Assembly: GCF_002079055.1 (NCBI RefSeq)
Contig: NC_047488.1
Coordinates: 310,001-374,000 of the forward strand
Direction of reading: 5' to 3'
Source of the DNA: Saccharomyces paradoxus
Taxonomy: Eukaryota; Ascomycota; Saccharomycetes; Saccharomycetales; Saccharomycetaceae
Length of the DNA: 64,000 nucleotides
Positions 39,470-50,516 of the stretch are shown in pieces; the first letter of the stretch is position 1, and each line of letters starts with the position of its first letter. The notes beneath the pieces were generated by a model. It was given only the letters and a program-made list of their open reading frames with translations. It did no database searches and was not told the origin of the DNA. Made by a program: the position numbers and the translations under genes.

Positions 39470-40546
39470 CTAGTGGAGAGGTTGTCGCTTCGTAGATTCC
39501 AGAGGGACATTTCCGTCCAGCACGTTTGGGATTCTATAGATGCAGCCACCATTCTTGTCAGCATTGGTTCTTACAGTGTCGTTAATTTCTGCATTTGCAG
39601 TAGTCACAAAAAGATCTTTACCAACAAAACAACAACATGAAACTCTTGGAGTCTGCTCCGGCAAAAGAAACTCCTTCAGCAACTTTCCGTTGGCTAGGTC
39701 GAACATTTGAACTTTGCTGGTGGACCAGACAGTGATAAACAGAAAACCAGAATGTTTTCCGTCTTTGCTAAACCAAACCGCGCTTCCATCCGGCTCAGGT
39801 GACTCAAAAGATTGATTGTTAGAGTTTTTCACATCAATCAACTCGTCGCGTTTGAGCAAATCGCCACCAGGACACTTCCAAATAGTGAAGTTTAAAGAAT
39901 CCGTCACGTACATCGTCTTTTGATCGCTTTCATCCCAGTGGATGGCATTAGGAATTAACAAACAATTCCAAACGATCTTTATCTCGCGAGCTAGTAGATC
40001 AACACGAAGCAAGCACCCAATAGGTTCTAATTCAAATGGAAAATCGCTCATTAGCCCCACATAAATATATTTCCCATCTGGTGAAACGTTCCCATCATTG
40101 GATCTCAATTTATATGCTCTGTCTGTGCTTAAGTCAGGACATTCGGAATACAAGATGACGTATTCCCATTCGCTAGTGCTAAAATCCAACCTACCTATAC
40201 CAAATTTACTGCCAAATAATACTTGTTTGACTTCATTGTGGGAAGTTTCATCGAGTATTGGAAATATGCAGCCCACGGATTCCTTTAATTCATCTGGGTT
40301 AGGAGGATACTCAATTGGCGAGTTCTTGCCATAATTGGCCCTAGTAATACGAAAAAAGGAATGACTGGACTCGGGATGTTTTATATCTTCAACCTTATGA
40401 ACTTGCCCTTTAAAAATATCAACCCATAACAATGTATTGGTTTCCTTGACGAAGGTTATTCCTTCACTGTGTATGGCACCGGGAAAGTGATAATAAGGTT
40501 TCAAATCGTGCAGAATAACCTCTTCAAAATCACCAACGTTACCCAT
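39470..40546 (-). CDS. YBR053C: SMP-30/gluconolactonase-like protein (YBR053C)
   Basis: 358 residues, a six-bladed beta-propeller of the SMP-30/regucalcin (lactonase) family; the biological substrate in yeast is unknown. Family features: an early EG (HSEGITFVKETNTLLWVDIFKGQVHKV) with a metal-ligand glutamate, NDGNVSPDGKYIYVGLM where the Asn-Asp pair supplies metal ligands, LLIPNAIHWDESDQKTMYVTDS with Asn and Asp ligands, and the terminal GKDLFVTTAN. All four expected metal-binding positions seem present, so the enzyme is probably active. Cytosolic, no signal peptide. The promoter has a Reb1 site and a STRE. Confidence 0.93.
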   Translation of the reverse strand: MGNVGDFEEVILHDLKPYYHFPGAIHSEGITFVKETNTLLWVDIFKGQVHKVEDIKHPESSHSFFRITRANYGKNSPIEYPPNPDELKESVGCIFPILDETSHNEVKQVLFGSKFGIGRLDFSTSEWEYVILYSECPDLSTDRAYKLRSNDGNVSPDGKYIYVGLMSDFPFELEPIGCLLRVDLLAREIKIVWNCLLIPNAIHWDESDQKTMYVTDSLNFTIWKCPGGDLLKRDELIDVKNSNNQSFESPEPDGSAVWFSKDGKHSGFLFITVWSTSKVQMFDLANGKLLKEFLLPEQTPRVSCCCFVGKDLFVTTANAEINDTVRTNADKNGGCIYRIPNVLDGNVPLESTKRQPLH

Positions 40547-40646
40547 TTTGAGGAAGTGTCTAGCTGCTTAATGTGTATAAAACTTAGTCTAAGGATCTTA
40601 CAGAACATCTTCATGTATGTCCGAAGCTTTGAATAAGCACTTGCTT

Positions 40647-40669
40647 CCCCTTAAATCACCGGCGGGTAA
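40647..40669. promoter_or_regulatory. STRE and Reb1 motifs upstream of YBR053C
   Basis: CCCCT (40647-40651), the Msn2/4 stress element, and CGGGTAA (40663-40669), the Reb1 core, sit together 100-125 bases before the YBR053C ATG. Binding inferred. Confidence 0.45.
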
Positions 40670-42873
40670 TCCTTTCTTTAAAGGTGCTTGGCATCCATCG
40701 AATAATTATGAACCCACTTCGAGGTACAAACTCAAGTGCGAGCAGTAGCTTCCCAATTCAGAATCTGTTAGTTGAGTGAGATTAAAGAATTTTTTTTTTT
40801 TTTTTTACAATTTTGTTCCTTACCCACTCAATTTCTTATTTTGTCATGAAGCAGTCGCCTAACGAAAAAAGCGCCAAAAAGAGGCAGACATTGCTTGTGG
40901 CTTTCCCCTTTGGCGTTCACAATTTCTCTTTTAGAACTTCTTGTTGTTATGTGATACATTTTCCCATTTCCGATATTACCACCGCGCTAGAGAAGTGTAT
41001 ACAAAGATTACTTCAAAATAGGTATATGTTTTATTTTCACATACTCACTTTTAACTGTATTAGGAAAAGCAATTGACTTCTGAACTTCGATGACGATTGT
41101 ACAAAATACCGATCATATCAAGCGATGTTCGGAAACTCTCACAGAAATGGCGAAGACATGTCGAAAAATACATACCGATGTCGTAAGTAAAAAAACAAAA
41201 ACACAAACGTATATTTGTATATTTACTCAATTACATATACCATTTGGGTAATAATTAAACAAGAAGGCACGAATAAACTATAGAAAAATAGTATACCATC
41301 CTTGGTTCTTGGACCATACCTTTTCTCAATTTTTGAGATGTTTTTCTTTACTTTTATCTCCTTTCAACGGAAACAAGTGCAGCATGTTATTTTCCTGTAG
41401 TCCGCCCTGAGCAGTTTTCCACCCCGGGTGGCAACCATCCCCCATTCGACAAACTTCCCAAAAAATACAACCTACCCGGTTGCCTCCAAGGCCCTTCTTT
41501 CTCAACTGGGAATACCGCTTTAAAGTGCCTAGTCTTGGGTCGAGGTCTCGTATGGCAGCATCTGTTATTGAGCGAACCCTTTCCCGTTTTACACGCGTGG
41601 CCTAGACCGTCCTTTAGCAACCTGTGAGACATGCCGAGTGAATTTACCTAAGATTTCTTTGGACTCTTCTGCATGTTTCCGAAAATCACCGGAAAAACCT
41701 TCGCTTTTTTTAGACGGAAAACGAGGAAGTTGCTTTTACTTGTTGTCTTCAAGTCTATATGCTATTAGAAGGGGAATGGACAAAAAAGATTAGGACTGCA
41801 AAACCTTCGTTGTTAAGATGGCAAGACAGCTTGCTAACATTCAATTATGTAACCTAGTTTATTACAACTTCTTTGATTAGCTTAGCTATGTAGAGTAGTG
41901 TCTTCATTCATGTCACGGCACACGTTAACACAATGTAAATCTTGCATCGGGTTCACTGAGGGAAATAACTATAGGCATCACACCAATGCGTAAGGGATAT
42001 TTCAACCTCACTATGGGTTCTAAATGAGGGAATGAAAAAAAGGGTAAATTGAAAACATCCTACCGATTTTGGTACCACTTCCGTGATTTTCAATTCTTCA
42101 ATTTCCGCATAATTTGCCTCAAATAGGAAATCTGAGCTGTTTTTTCTTGCCCTCGAGTTGTCGGCCTACGGACTTTTCTGCGATCCAATGCATGAATCCC
42201 TTTAAGAAGCATGAAGAAAAAAAAAAAAAAAATAGCCTCTTGTAAAAGCAAAAATGCCTTTCACTATTTCTGTGTAAACGAATAATTTCGTCATCTTAGT
42301 AGTTCACTGAATATCTGAGGTTTCCAATCAGATGAGTTAGTAAAACCCCTAGAAAAATTCAATGTTAGATCGGAATGATTCCTCATCTGGTTGTTGCTTA
42401 TTCATGATCCTTTCAATTACTGGATGCTTACCCAAAAGATATATAAAGAACCAAACTTGTTTGGTTTACATGTAGGATTGTATGTTAATTATGGCTTTCT
42501 GCTTTTTTCTTCTCTTGTTTTCCGCAATATTAACCTTTCTCTTACAGATTATCTAATCAAGTGTCAAGATTGTGTCAGCAAAAAAACAGTAACATTCCAT
42601 CCCGAAAAAAACTATCTATTTATCTTTGGATACTTAATATAAACAAGAAGTCCTAAGAACTTACCATAATTTTTTTTCTAAAACCCTTTTTTACTCAAAA
42701 CTAATAGCTTATTCTGGTTATTTTTAATCAATCTAGATTTTTTTTCTTTTAATTCCAAAACAATCTAATAACGTTTAACCACTAATTCTTTAATTATTAA
42801 TATTTAATTTTAAAAATCTTCTAATTTTCCTGATAACCTAAAGTGACACTATTTTTTAAAAAGAAGCATCAAA
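40670..42873. other. Long gene-free region upstream of YRO2
   Basis: About 2.2 kb without a convincing gene, exceptionally long for this genome. It contains a T-tract at 40792-40806, an A-tract at 42216-42231, TATATAAAG at about 42440 and AATATAAAC near 42640. Short ORFs (40813-41076 plus, 41387-41632 minus, 42391-42642 plus) lack recognisable features. YRO2 is a strongly stress- and acid-regulated gene, so a long regulatory region or a non-coding transcript is plausible. I could not identify an RNA gene. Confidence 0.5.
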
Positions 42874-43908
42874 ATGTCTGATTATGTCGAACTATTGAAA
42901 AGAGGTGGTAACGAAGCCATCAAAATTAATCCTCCAACCGGTGCTGATTTCCACATTACATCTCGTGGCTCAGACTGGCTTTTCACCGTCTTTTGTGTTA
43001 ACCTACTATTCGGTGTCATTCTAGTCCCACTAATGTTTAGAAAACCAGTTAAGGATAGATTCGTATACTATACGGCCATTGCTCCAAATTTGTTTATGTC
43101 AATTGCTTATTTCACCATGGCTTCCAACTTGGGTTGGATCCCAGTTAGAGCAAAGTACAACCACGTGCAAACTTCTACTCAAAAGGAACACCCAGGTTAC
43201 AGGCAAATTTTTTACGCTAGATATGTTGGCTGGTTTTTAGCTTTCCCATGGCCGATTATTCAAATGTCTCTGCTTGGTGGTACTCCATTATGGCAAATTG
43301 CTTTCAATGTTGGTATGACCGAAATATTCACTGTCTGTTGGTTGATTGCTGCCTGCGTCCACTCTACCTATAAATGGGGTTACTACACCATCGGTATTGG
43401 CGCTGCCATTGTTGTTTGTATCAGTTTGATGACTACTACGTTCAACCTAGTGAAGGCTAGAGGTAAGGATGTCTCTAACGTTTTTATTACTTTCATGAGT
43501 GTCATCATGTTTCTATGGTTGATTGCCTACCCAACTTGTTTTGGTATTACAGATGGTGGTAACGTTTTGCAACCAGATTCTGCCACCATTTTCTACGGTA
43601 TTATCGATTTGTTGATCTTATCCATCTTGCCAGTTCTTTTCATGCCATTAGCTAACTACTTAGGGATTGAAAGATTAGGTTTAATCTTCGACGAAGAACC
43701 CGCTGAACACGTTGGCCCAGTAGCAGAAAAGAAGATGCCATCTCCAGCTTCTTTTAAGTCATCTGATTCTGACTCCAGCATTAAGGAGAAATTAAAGCTA
43801 AAGAAGAAGCACAAGAAGGACAAAAAGAAAGCTAAGAAGGCCAAGAAGGCTAAGAAGGCTAAGAAGGCTCAAGAAGAGGAGGAGAATGCAGCTACCGACT
43901 CTGAATAA
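42874..43908 (+). CDS. YRO2: Yro2, opsin-like seven-helix membrane protein
   Basis: Plasma membrane protein of the microbial-rhodopsin-like family (paralogue Mrh1, related to Hsp30); induced by acetic acid and stress. 344 residues. Seven hydrophobic helices lie between about residues 33 and 260. In the last helix (YGIIDLLILSILPVLF) the position equivalent to the retinal-binding lysine, four after Asp, is a leucine, so it cannot bind retinal as opsins do, which is usual in this family. The C-terminal tail (about 275-344) is a charged Lys-rich run of KKAKKAKKA repeats ending EEEENAATDSE. Codons are biased, suggesting good expression. Confidence 0.95.
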   Translation: MSDYVELLKRGGNEAIKINPPTGADFHITSRGSDWLFTVFCVNLLFGVILVPLMFRKPVKDRFVYYTAIAPNLFMSIAYFTMASNLGWIPVRAKYNHVQTSTQKEHPGYRQIFYARYVGWFLAFPWPIIQMSLLGGTPLWQIAFNVGMTEIFTVCWLIAACVHSTYKWGYYTIGIGAAIVVCISLMTTTFNLVKARGKDVSNVFITFMSVIMFLWLIAYPTCFGITDGGNVLQPDSATIFYGIIDLLILSILPVLFMPLANYLGIERLGLIFDEEPAEHVGPVAEKKMPSPASFKSSDSDSSIKEKLKLKKKHKKDKKKAKKAKKAKKAKKAQEEEENAATDSE

Positions 43909-44366
43909 ATGCTTTGATCCGCTAATCTCGTAGCAATGTTTTTTTTCTTTCTTCTGACGTTGTATTATTTGAGACCGGCAGCTTTGCTAAAAAAAATGCG
44001 AAATGCTTCGACCCTTTTCCTACCCTCTGTATCATAAAGTGCAACGATGGAAACTTAGTGTATGAAAGAAGATAGGATAGGATTGTAGCGACCAAAGGCC
44101 ACAAATAAATATGCACTGTTTTTAAATTTTTTTTTCATCAAAAAAATACGAATAAATTCCTTAAACATATACATCACTTTGCTTCATATTTTTACGTTTG
44201 TAAAAACCCCTTTATTGTTTTAATACCTATGAAGCACTACTTATAATCTTAATTAAATTTAATCCTTTCTTTTCCTTTTTTTTTGGGCATCGCTTCTATC
44301 ATCACTCTATTAAAAATACGTATATATCGCGCACTCTAATAGAAAACAACGCGGGGCAGGATTATT
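43909..44366. other. Convergent 3' region YRO2-PRP6
   Basis: 458 bases between convergent genes, AT-rich with A and T tracts and TATATA at about 44322. No gene or structural RNA seen. Confidence 0.4.
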
Positions 44367-47066
44367 TCATTTGTCGTTTATTAAATGCAACAAAATCTCT
44401 CTAGGTGTGCAGTATTGCAATTTTACATTTTTGACAGCAGCTATCCATTCGGGTCCGTAAGTAGGTTCACATTGATCAAACATGTTGTAAAGATCAACGG
44501 TATCTTTGCCTAACCTTGCATACGTCCTAAATAACCAAACCCATGTATCCCCGTAATCTGAGGACTTCTTGAGTGCTCTTTCTAACCACTTCAATGATGT
44601 TTGATATTGCGCTTCTGCATAAAAGGATATACCGATCTCCAAGAGAACCCTGTGATCATTTTGCGTCCTTTTTAAAGCATCTTGAAAAACAGTTTTTTTT
44701 GATGAGTTTCTGTTCCCATGCTTCAACAGCTTGATTTGTTCCACCAGAAGTAAAGCGTTATTTGGGAACTTTTGTAACGCCTGCGTGACGAGTAATTCCG
44801 CTTGATCCAAGTTACCAAGTCTTATTTCCATTTGAATCTTCGCAATGTAAAATAATGCATCGTCTGGGTTTTTCAATAATCCTCTATCTAAAATGGATCT
44901 TGCCCTTACTGGATTTTTTAGGTCAATCTCATCAACCTTTGCCAGCGAAACCCATATTAAAGGGCAATTGGGCACTATCCTTGTGCCTGATAAATAAGTT
45001 TGCCTACTCATTTCGATATTGCCAATGGAATGATAAATCTGACCCAATTGTAAAAAAAATTTGCGGCAATTGGGGAATAATTTCAAACATCTCTCGTTCA
45101 AAAATTTTATGGCTTCTTGGTTCAGATCTTGGTACCGAAGAAAATTTACATACTTATAATATAAGCTTTCTATGCCATTTATGTTGGAATCCTTTAAAGA
45201 TGTAAAAGTTTGATGGAAAAAAACTCGTAATTCATTATGTTGTAATGAATGACCTAATAGCTTTATCTTGAAAAAGCGTAAGTCCAAGTTATGTGGTGCG
45301 AAATCAATAATCTGGTCAATCAAATTTAGTGTTTGCCTAGCATCCCATTTATGTGCCTTCCAATATTCACGTACATACATCATAAACAAGCTAGGGCTTT
45401 TCTCTCTCATGCTTGCTCGTATATTGTTGCTATTCTTGCTATGAAATAGCAGCTCCTGGAAAAACGCTAATAGCTCTTCAATTCCATGATAGCTCTCGGT
45501 GGCCATTTTAAGACTAGACCAAAGAGGTATATTAGAAGGATCCCACTGAATAAGCTTTTTTAATATAACAATTTGTACCATTGAGTGTGGCAGCTTTTCC
45601 AATATCTGATCAATATTATCCAATTCAGAACCATGCCCGCCACTTTCTTTTACCGATTCTAATACAGCGTAAACGATGGCTTGGCAGGTTAGATTTGAAT
45701 TGGGTGTATCGCCTAAAGCTTCTGCACGTTTCAACCATGTCGACAAAGTTGCTTTGTACCCATTCTTAGAGAGTTCCAATAAACCGTTCTTGAGCAAACT
45801 AACTAGTCGATCTACAGCTATATCTGGATTATTGCGTTCTTCCAAGAGTGCAGCCATAATCCAAATTTTTGGTTCTTGCGGAAGAATTTTTCTGAGGGAA
45901 TTCAAAGTCATTTTAGCGTTATGATAGCTTTGGAGGTTAGTATATATGCTTAGAAGATCCATACTTTGTGGAATGAATTGTGTGGCTTTCTCTAACATTT
46001 TCACTACTTGCGTTTTGTCAGTTTCAAAACTGACAGCTAACTTCCATAGACCTTCATCTCGAGGAAGTTCTTGCAGTGCTTTTCTCACCACTCTATACTT
46101 GTTAATCGTTGTACTTTCCAAATCAATGGCTTTAAACCAGAGAAGCGGGGACGCTGGATTAAAATTTATCGCTGTTGCTACTAATGTTTTACAGTAGTGA
46201 ATATCGGAGTCGTGTAGTCTAATATTTTCTAGCCAAATGTCGGAGCTTCTTGGGCACTCTTGGCAACCATTTTGTATAATTTTTTTTGCTATTGAGAATT
46301 TTCTAGCCTTTTCCTCTAACCTGGCAGAAGCTATCCAACCCTGTGGATTTGTTGGATCTGCCTTCCTGTATGATTTTAAAATTGTGCGCATTTTCTGCAA
46401 ATCTTCCAATGTTGCGTCCGACAGAGAATTTACCCTATCGTTTTCTAAATCCTTTAGGTAACTTAGGACATCGGTAGTGGCATCCGGTTTATCAACCTGG
46501 ATATGACTACTTGCATTCTTCGTCAATTGTGCAATGTTTTCATCTATTTGAGATTGTAATAGCTTTTCTCGTTCTTCCGTTAATTTATTTAAATCAACAT
46601 TTCCAGGTATCAATGAATCAGGTGCAGCATAAGTTTTTCTGTTTAGTTGCTCTTGAATTCTGCTTCTCTTGTTTCGTCTCGTAAAATCTGTGGCGTCTGG
46701 AATATTCATCCACTCACTTTCTGTTACAGCAGCCAATGATTTCTTCAAATCGGCAAACTGCTTTTTTACATTGGAGGCATCTGCTGGATTGTCATCATTA
46801 TTCTCATTAGCTCTTTTCGTTTTTCTTTGTGCCAATTTCAATTCAAGTGTTTTGAATACGTTTTCAGCTTCGTCATCTTCATCATCTTTGGGCTGACTTT
46901 GAGAATCGAGGTTCAAACTTTCACGGTATCTTTTCGGTATTCTTCTTCCTTTATCATCATTATTGAGCGCTTGCTTTTCTTTTGTTGAAAATCCAGTAGC
47001 ACCACGACCAATACCTGGTATGTAACCTGCCGGCGGTTTTTGATCCAGAAAAGACGGTCTCTCCAT
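44367..47066 (-). CDS. PRP6: Prp6, splicing factor of the U4/U6.U5 tri-snRNP
   Basis: 899 residues, full length. The protein bridges U5 and U4/U6 in the tri-snRNP and is needed for its assembly. The N-terminal PRP1 domain is plain (RPSFLDQKPPAGYIPGIGRGATGFSTKE), followed by charged low complexity with EDEAEN. From about 240 to the end come tandem HAT/TPR helical repeats, with typical blocks such as GWIASARLEEKARKFSIAKKII, CPLIWVSLAKVDEIDLKNPVRARSIL and DTWVWLFRTYARLG. Start is the first ATG of the frame and gives the PRP1 motif at the very N terminus, as in orthologues. Confidence 0.97.
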   Translation of the reverse strand: MERPSFLDQKPPAGYIPGIGRGATGFSTKEKQALNNDDKGRRIPKRYRESLNLDSQSQPKDDEDDEAENVFKTLELKLAQRKTKRANENNDDNPADASNVKKQFADLKKSLAAVTESEWMNIPDATDFTRRNKRSRIQEQLNRKTYAAPDSLIPGNVDLNKLTEEREKLLQSQIDENIAQLTKNASSHIQVDKPDATTDVLSYLKDLENDRVNSLSDATLEDLQKMRTILKSYRKADPTNPQGWIASARLEEKARKFSIAKKIIQNGCQECPRSSDIWLENIRLHDSDIHYCKTLVATAINFNPASPLLWFKAIDLESTTINKYRVVRKALQELPRDEGLWKLAVSFETDKTQVVKMLEKATQFIPQSMDLLSIYTNLQSYHNAKMTLNSLRKILPQEPKIWIMAALLEERNNPDIAVDRLVSLLKNGLLELSKNGYKATLSTWLKRAEALGDTPNSNLTCQAIVYAVLESVKESGGHGSELDNIDQILEKLPHSMVQIVILKKLIQWDPSNIPLWSSLKMATESYHGIEELLAFFQELLFHSKNSNNIRASMREKSPSLFMMYVREYWKAHKWDARQTLNLIDQIIDFAPHNLDLRFFKIKLLGHSLQHNELRVFFHQTFTSLKDSNINGIESLYYKYVNFLRYQDLNQEAIKFLNERCLKLFPNCRKFFLQLGQIYHSIGNIEMSRQTYLSGTRIVPNCPLIWVSLAKVDEIDLKNPVRARSILDRGLLKNPDDALFYIAKIQMEIRLGNLDQAELLVTQALQKFPNNALLLVEQIKLLKHGNRNSSKKTVFQDALKRTQNDHRVLLEIGISFYAEAQYQTSLKWLERALKKSSDYGDTWVWLFRTYARLGKDTVDLYNMFDQCEPTYGPEWIAAVKNVKLQYCTPREILLHLINDK

Positions 47067-47366
47067 AGAATGTAGTGTTTTCTTGCGTTAAACTCTTTAT
47101 GTTGACTCACCTGGTATATTTTCAGAAATTTTTCGTTCTTTTTTTTGCCTGTTTGGACAGTCTAACTATCTATAAATGTACAGGCTAAATTAGGCAAATG
47201 TTCTATCAAAGGTAGAGAAAAATTCTGAGTAAAATTTTATTAGTTTACGAATGAGGAGAAGAAACCTCACTTTTCCACAGAGGTTTATGGATAAATTTAA
47301 AATGACGATCATTTATTCCTTCTGGTAACTAACACATCTCCATTAATAGTTATTGTTAATTTGTAT
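47067..47366. other. PRP6 promoter to tRNA-Leu
   Basis: 300 bases. Promoter of PRP6 and 5' flank of the tRNA. No LTR is recognisable here, unlike near the other two tRNAs. Confidence 0.45.
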
Positions 47367-47450
47367 GGAGGGTTGGCCGAGTGGTCTAAGGCGGCAGACT
47401 TAAGATCTGTTGGACGGTTGTCCGCGCGAGTTCGAACCTCGCATCCTTCA
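47367..47450 (+). tRNA. tL(UAA): tRNA-Leu, anticodon UAA
   Basis: 84 bases with a long variable arm, typical of class II tRNA. Acceptor GGAGGGT pairs with ATCCTTC plus discriminator A; A box TGGCCGAGTGGTCTAAGGC; anticodon loop ACTTAAGAT reading UAA; variable arm GGACGGTTGTCC; B box GTTCGAACC. No intron. It lies between PRP6 and YBR056W, as in S. cerevisiae chromosome II. A T-tract terminator follows near 47453. Confidence 0.97.
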
Positions 47451-47638
47451 TTATTTTTATACTATATACCTTATTTTCAATCACGGCTTGAAGAAGGCTT
47501 AAAATTAGGGAATTAGGGAGATGGATGGATTAAGAAGTATAACAATTTTTTTTTTTTGGGTGCTTTTAGAAAGCATTAATTTAAAGAAGACCTTATCTAT
47601 TTGTAGATTTTAGGTGAGACTTCTAGGCTTTACACAGG

Positions 47639-49144
47639 ATGATTGGCTCACTTAGAAACAAATTTGAACATTTCAAGGTTTCTGAAAAGGGAGGCCGACA
47701 ATTATCTGCAACATTACCGAAACTACTACCTGCAAAGGACCTCGATAGGTCAACTATCTACAAATACCGTTACAATTATGGTGTGAACTTGGGAGCATTG
47801 TTTGTTCTTGAACCATGGATTTTTTCTAAAGAAACAGTATGCACGGTAGGTGGAAAAGAATATGATAGTGAATTTGATGCTATTTCTCAACAATTGAAAA
47901 AGCATTCTTCTGAAGAGGTTGCAAAAATGTTGAGCGATCATTATACGAAATATATTAATCGAATTGACTGGGAATGGCTATCTAAAGATGCCCATATTAC
48001 AGCGTTACGTATTCCAATTGGATATTGGCATGTGGAAGATGGGAAACATTTAGATTCGCTACCCTTTGCCCCATTAAGAAAGGTTTATGAGTTAGCCAAA
48101 CCCTGGGAAAAACTTGCCGAATTAATCAATACGGCCAAGAAAATGAGCATTGGTGTATTGATAGATTTGCATGGCCTACCAGGAGGCGCCAATTGTGACT
48201 CGCACAGTGGCTCAAAGAGTGGTGAAGCTAAGTTTTTCCACAAGGAAAAGTATATGACTAAAGTCTACAAAGATATTTTGCCAGCGATTATTAAGACGAT
48301 GACTCTGGAGAACGAAAATGTCATTGGCATTCAAGTGGTTAATGAGGCATGTTTTGATAATAACCCCAAGGGCCAGAAATTCTACTATTCGGAGGCCATT
48401 AATACGATTGAAGAGCTCCAACCAGGTTTACCTGTTGTAATATCCGATGGCTGGTGGCCTCAACAATGGGCAGACTGGGTTAAAGAAAAGGATTTTGGTG
48501 AAATAGTGGTCATTGATTCTCATGTATACCGCTGTTTTTCTGATTCTGATAAGTCGAAAGATGCCAATACTATTATTAAAGATTTAGTGAATACTGTGAA
48601 TTTTCCTCGTGAAGATGCTGATTATACTGTTGGCGAATTTTCTGGTGTTCTTGATGGACAGACTTGGGATAAAACCTCTAGCGATAGGGACGCTACTGTT
48701 CAAAAATACGTACAAGCTCAGGCAGATGTATTTTCTCATGTTGCTAGTTGGGGTTGGTTTTTTTGGACTTTACAGTTTGAGTACGGTGATGGAGGCGAAT
48801 GGGGTTTAGCTCCCATGATGCAGAAAGGAAATTTACCAAAACGTCCTCAAGGCAATGATTTGCGAATCGACAAGAAGAAAATAGATTCGATAATACAAGA
48901 GCACGAGACTTATTGGAACGGTAAAGGTAAAAATTTTGAACATTGGAGATTTGAGGATGGTATAAAGACAGCTGTTGATGATATGATTGCCTTTAGAAAA
49001 TTTGACAATTCGTTGATTGGTAGATGGCATTCTTGGAAATCGCAAAGAAGAGCTGAATACATTTCTGCCAAAAAAGACAGTGAATTTATGTGGGAATGGG
49101 ACCAAGGGTACCAGCGTGGGTTAGACGAGTTTAATAAATATTAA
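47639..49144 (+). CDS. YBR056W: GH5-family glucanase-like protein (YBR056W)
   Basis: 501 residues, similar to fungal exo-1,3-beta-glucanases of glycoside hydrolase family 5 but without a signal peptide, so cytoplasmic and of unknown substrate. The catalytic pair is present: NE in IQVVNEACFDN (E236, acid/base) and E333 in VGEFSGVLDG (nucleophile). Other barrel strands: IDLHGLPGGANCDSHSG and VVISDGWWPQQWADW; the C-terminal WGWFFWTLQFEYG fits the last strand. Length matches S. cerevisiae. The ATG at 47639 is the first of the frame, about 190 bases after the tRNA-Leu. Confidence 0.94.
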   Translation: MIGSLRNKFEHFKVSEKGGRQLSATLPKLLPAKDLDRSTIYKYRYNYGVNLGALFVLEPWIFSKETVCTVGGKEYDSEFDAISQQLKKHSSEEVAKMLSDHYTKYINRIDWEWLSKDAHITALRIPIGYWHVEDGKHLDSLPFAPLRKVYELAKPWEKLAELINTAKKMSIGVLIDLHGLPGGANCDSHSGSKSGEAKFFHKEKYMTKVYKDILPAIIKTMTLENENVIGIQVVNEACFDNNPKGQKFYYSEAINTIEELQPGLPVVISDGWWPQQWADWVKEKDFGEIVVIDSHVYRCFSDSDKSKDANTIIKDLVNTVNFPREDADYTVGEFSGVLDGQTWDKTSSDRDATVQKYVQAQADVFSHVASWGWFFWTLQFEYGDGGEWGLAPMMQKGNLPKRPQGNDLRIDKKKIDSIIQEHETYWNGKGKNFEHWRFEDGIKTAVDDMIAFRKFDNSLIGRWHSWKSQRRAEYISAKKDSEFMWEWDQGYQRGLDEFNKY

Positions 49145-50516
49145 TAAATATATAAACGAATGTATACCAACTCCTGGCTTTTTTATTCTTTTTATTTGCC
49201 GTCTGAAAAAAGAAAAAATTGCGGTACTGGCTTTCTGTTAGTCTTCGATTATTTATTGGCTTCTAGTAGAGTTCTTAATGATTTTTCCTCTACGCGGAGA
49301 TGAGGCTTCCATATGCCATTCGTATGCACTATTATAAAAGTATTACCATGACGGCAATCAAGATGAACCGCAATAGTATTTACTAAGTGCTTTGCCATCT
49401 TCGAAAGCACTGTATTTTATCCGATAGAGTATTCAAGTAAGGCGAATTATTCAAATTGAAGAAATCAAATGGTATGTGCAATCTCTAAGAGTTTGAAAGT
49501 TATGAAGGATTCCGAATAAAGTAATAATGGACGAAACTAAGCGAGAAACTTTTGAAGCAAGATAAAGACTATTACACAGTGCTGCCAAGGCCAATTTTTT
49601 ATTCAGCCAAGAAAGAGAAAGGATTGATAAGCCGTCTGCTCACTGAAGAAATCCTAGTAGAATGTAAATTTTTGAATCAACCTCTCAAAAGTTGTATTCG
49701 AAGCTGTCTTGAAGATGGAAATTGGTACGGCTATTAAAAAAAAAAAAAAGGTCATACTTCAAAACGAGCAGCCGCCCAAAAATTGTCGTTTTGTATCCAT
49801 AAAACCTGTGATTTGATAACCAGAAAATCAATTCGCATTGTTCTATAAGCCCAGTTGTTTGTCGTACTTTAGATTTTTGTCGCAATTATAATGGCCATCA
49901 GGTGTTGACCACCGTTAATGTTATAGTACGCTGTGCCGTTGACAAGCATCCCACACAAAACAACACGAGTAAAATCAGGGCCAAGGTGACGTTCACTGTA
50001 GGGCGGAAAGACTGTTTTAGATCCAGTTGTTTCTCCGTCATTTTATTGTGGCGACGGAACTCACCAGAAGTTGCGAGGTTTAACAAGTCAAGTACGGGTA
50101 ACCTGTATCTAATGACGACGCAAAAGGCGATTGCTGTGACAGAGAATGAAGTCATCTCTCACTAATCGTACATCGTAGGTAACAATTACAAAGCAAGTAG
50201 CATAGCCTCTTTAATACTCGTGCACCAAAGTGCGAGAAGATCCGTAATTTGCTTGATGATAATATTGGCAAGGTTTGATCTGGTACTAGTAACAAACGTG
50301 ACAAAAAAAATTGATCCACCGTTAAATAGTTGGGAAAGCCACTACACAACATGCCACTTGCAGCTTGTAAATGAAAGGAGCATCGGTGTAAGATGCACTT
50401 TTTAATACGTTGGTTAGAGAAGAAGAGCGACAAAAAATTCGATCCAAACTGAAATGGCAACCGTGCCTTGTTAAAAGGCATGGAATCGTCGTTACAATTG
50501 GAAACTGTATTATACT
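49145..50516. other. Poor region between YBR056W and the delta LTR
   Basis: 1.4 kb without a recognised gene. It has an A-tract at 49737-49750 and several short frames. The most protein-like is minus-strand 49898-50155 (85 codons), with two hydrophobic stretches; see findings. No tRNA in it. Confidence 0.45.

Noticed and set aside
41387-41632. 81-codon minus-strand ORF in the YRO2 upstream region
   Set aside because: No conserved motif, basic random-like composition, no codon bias.
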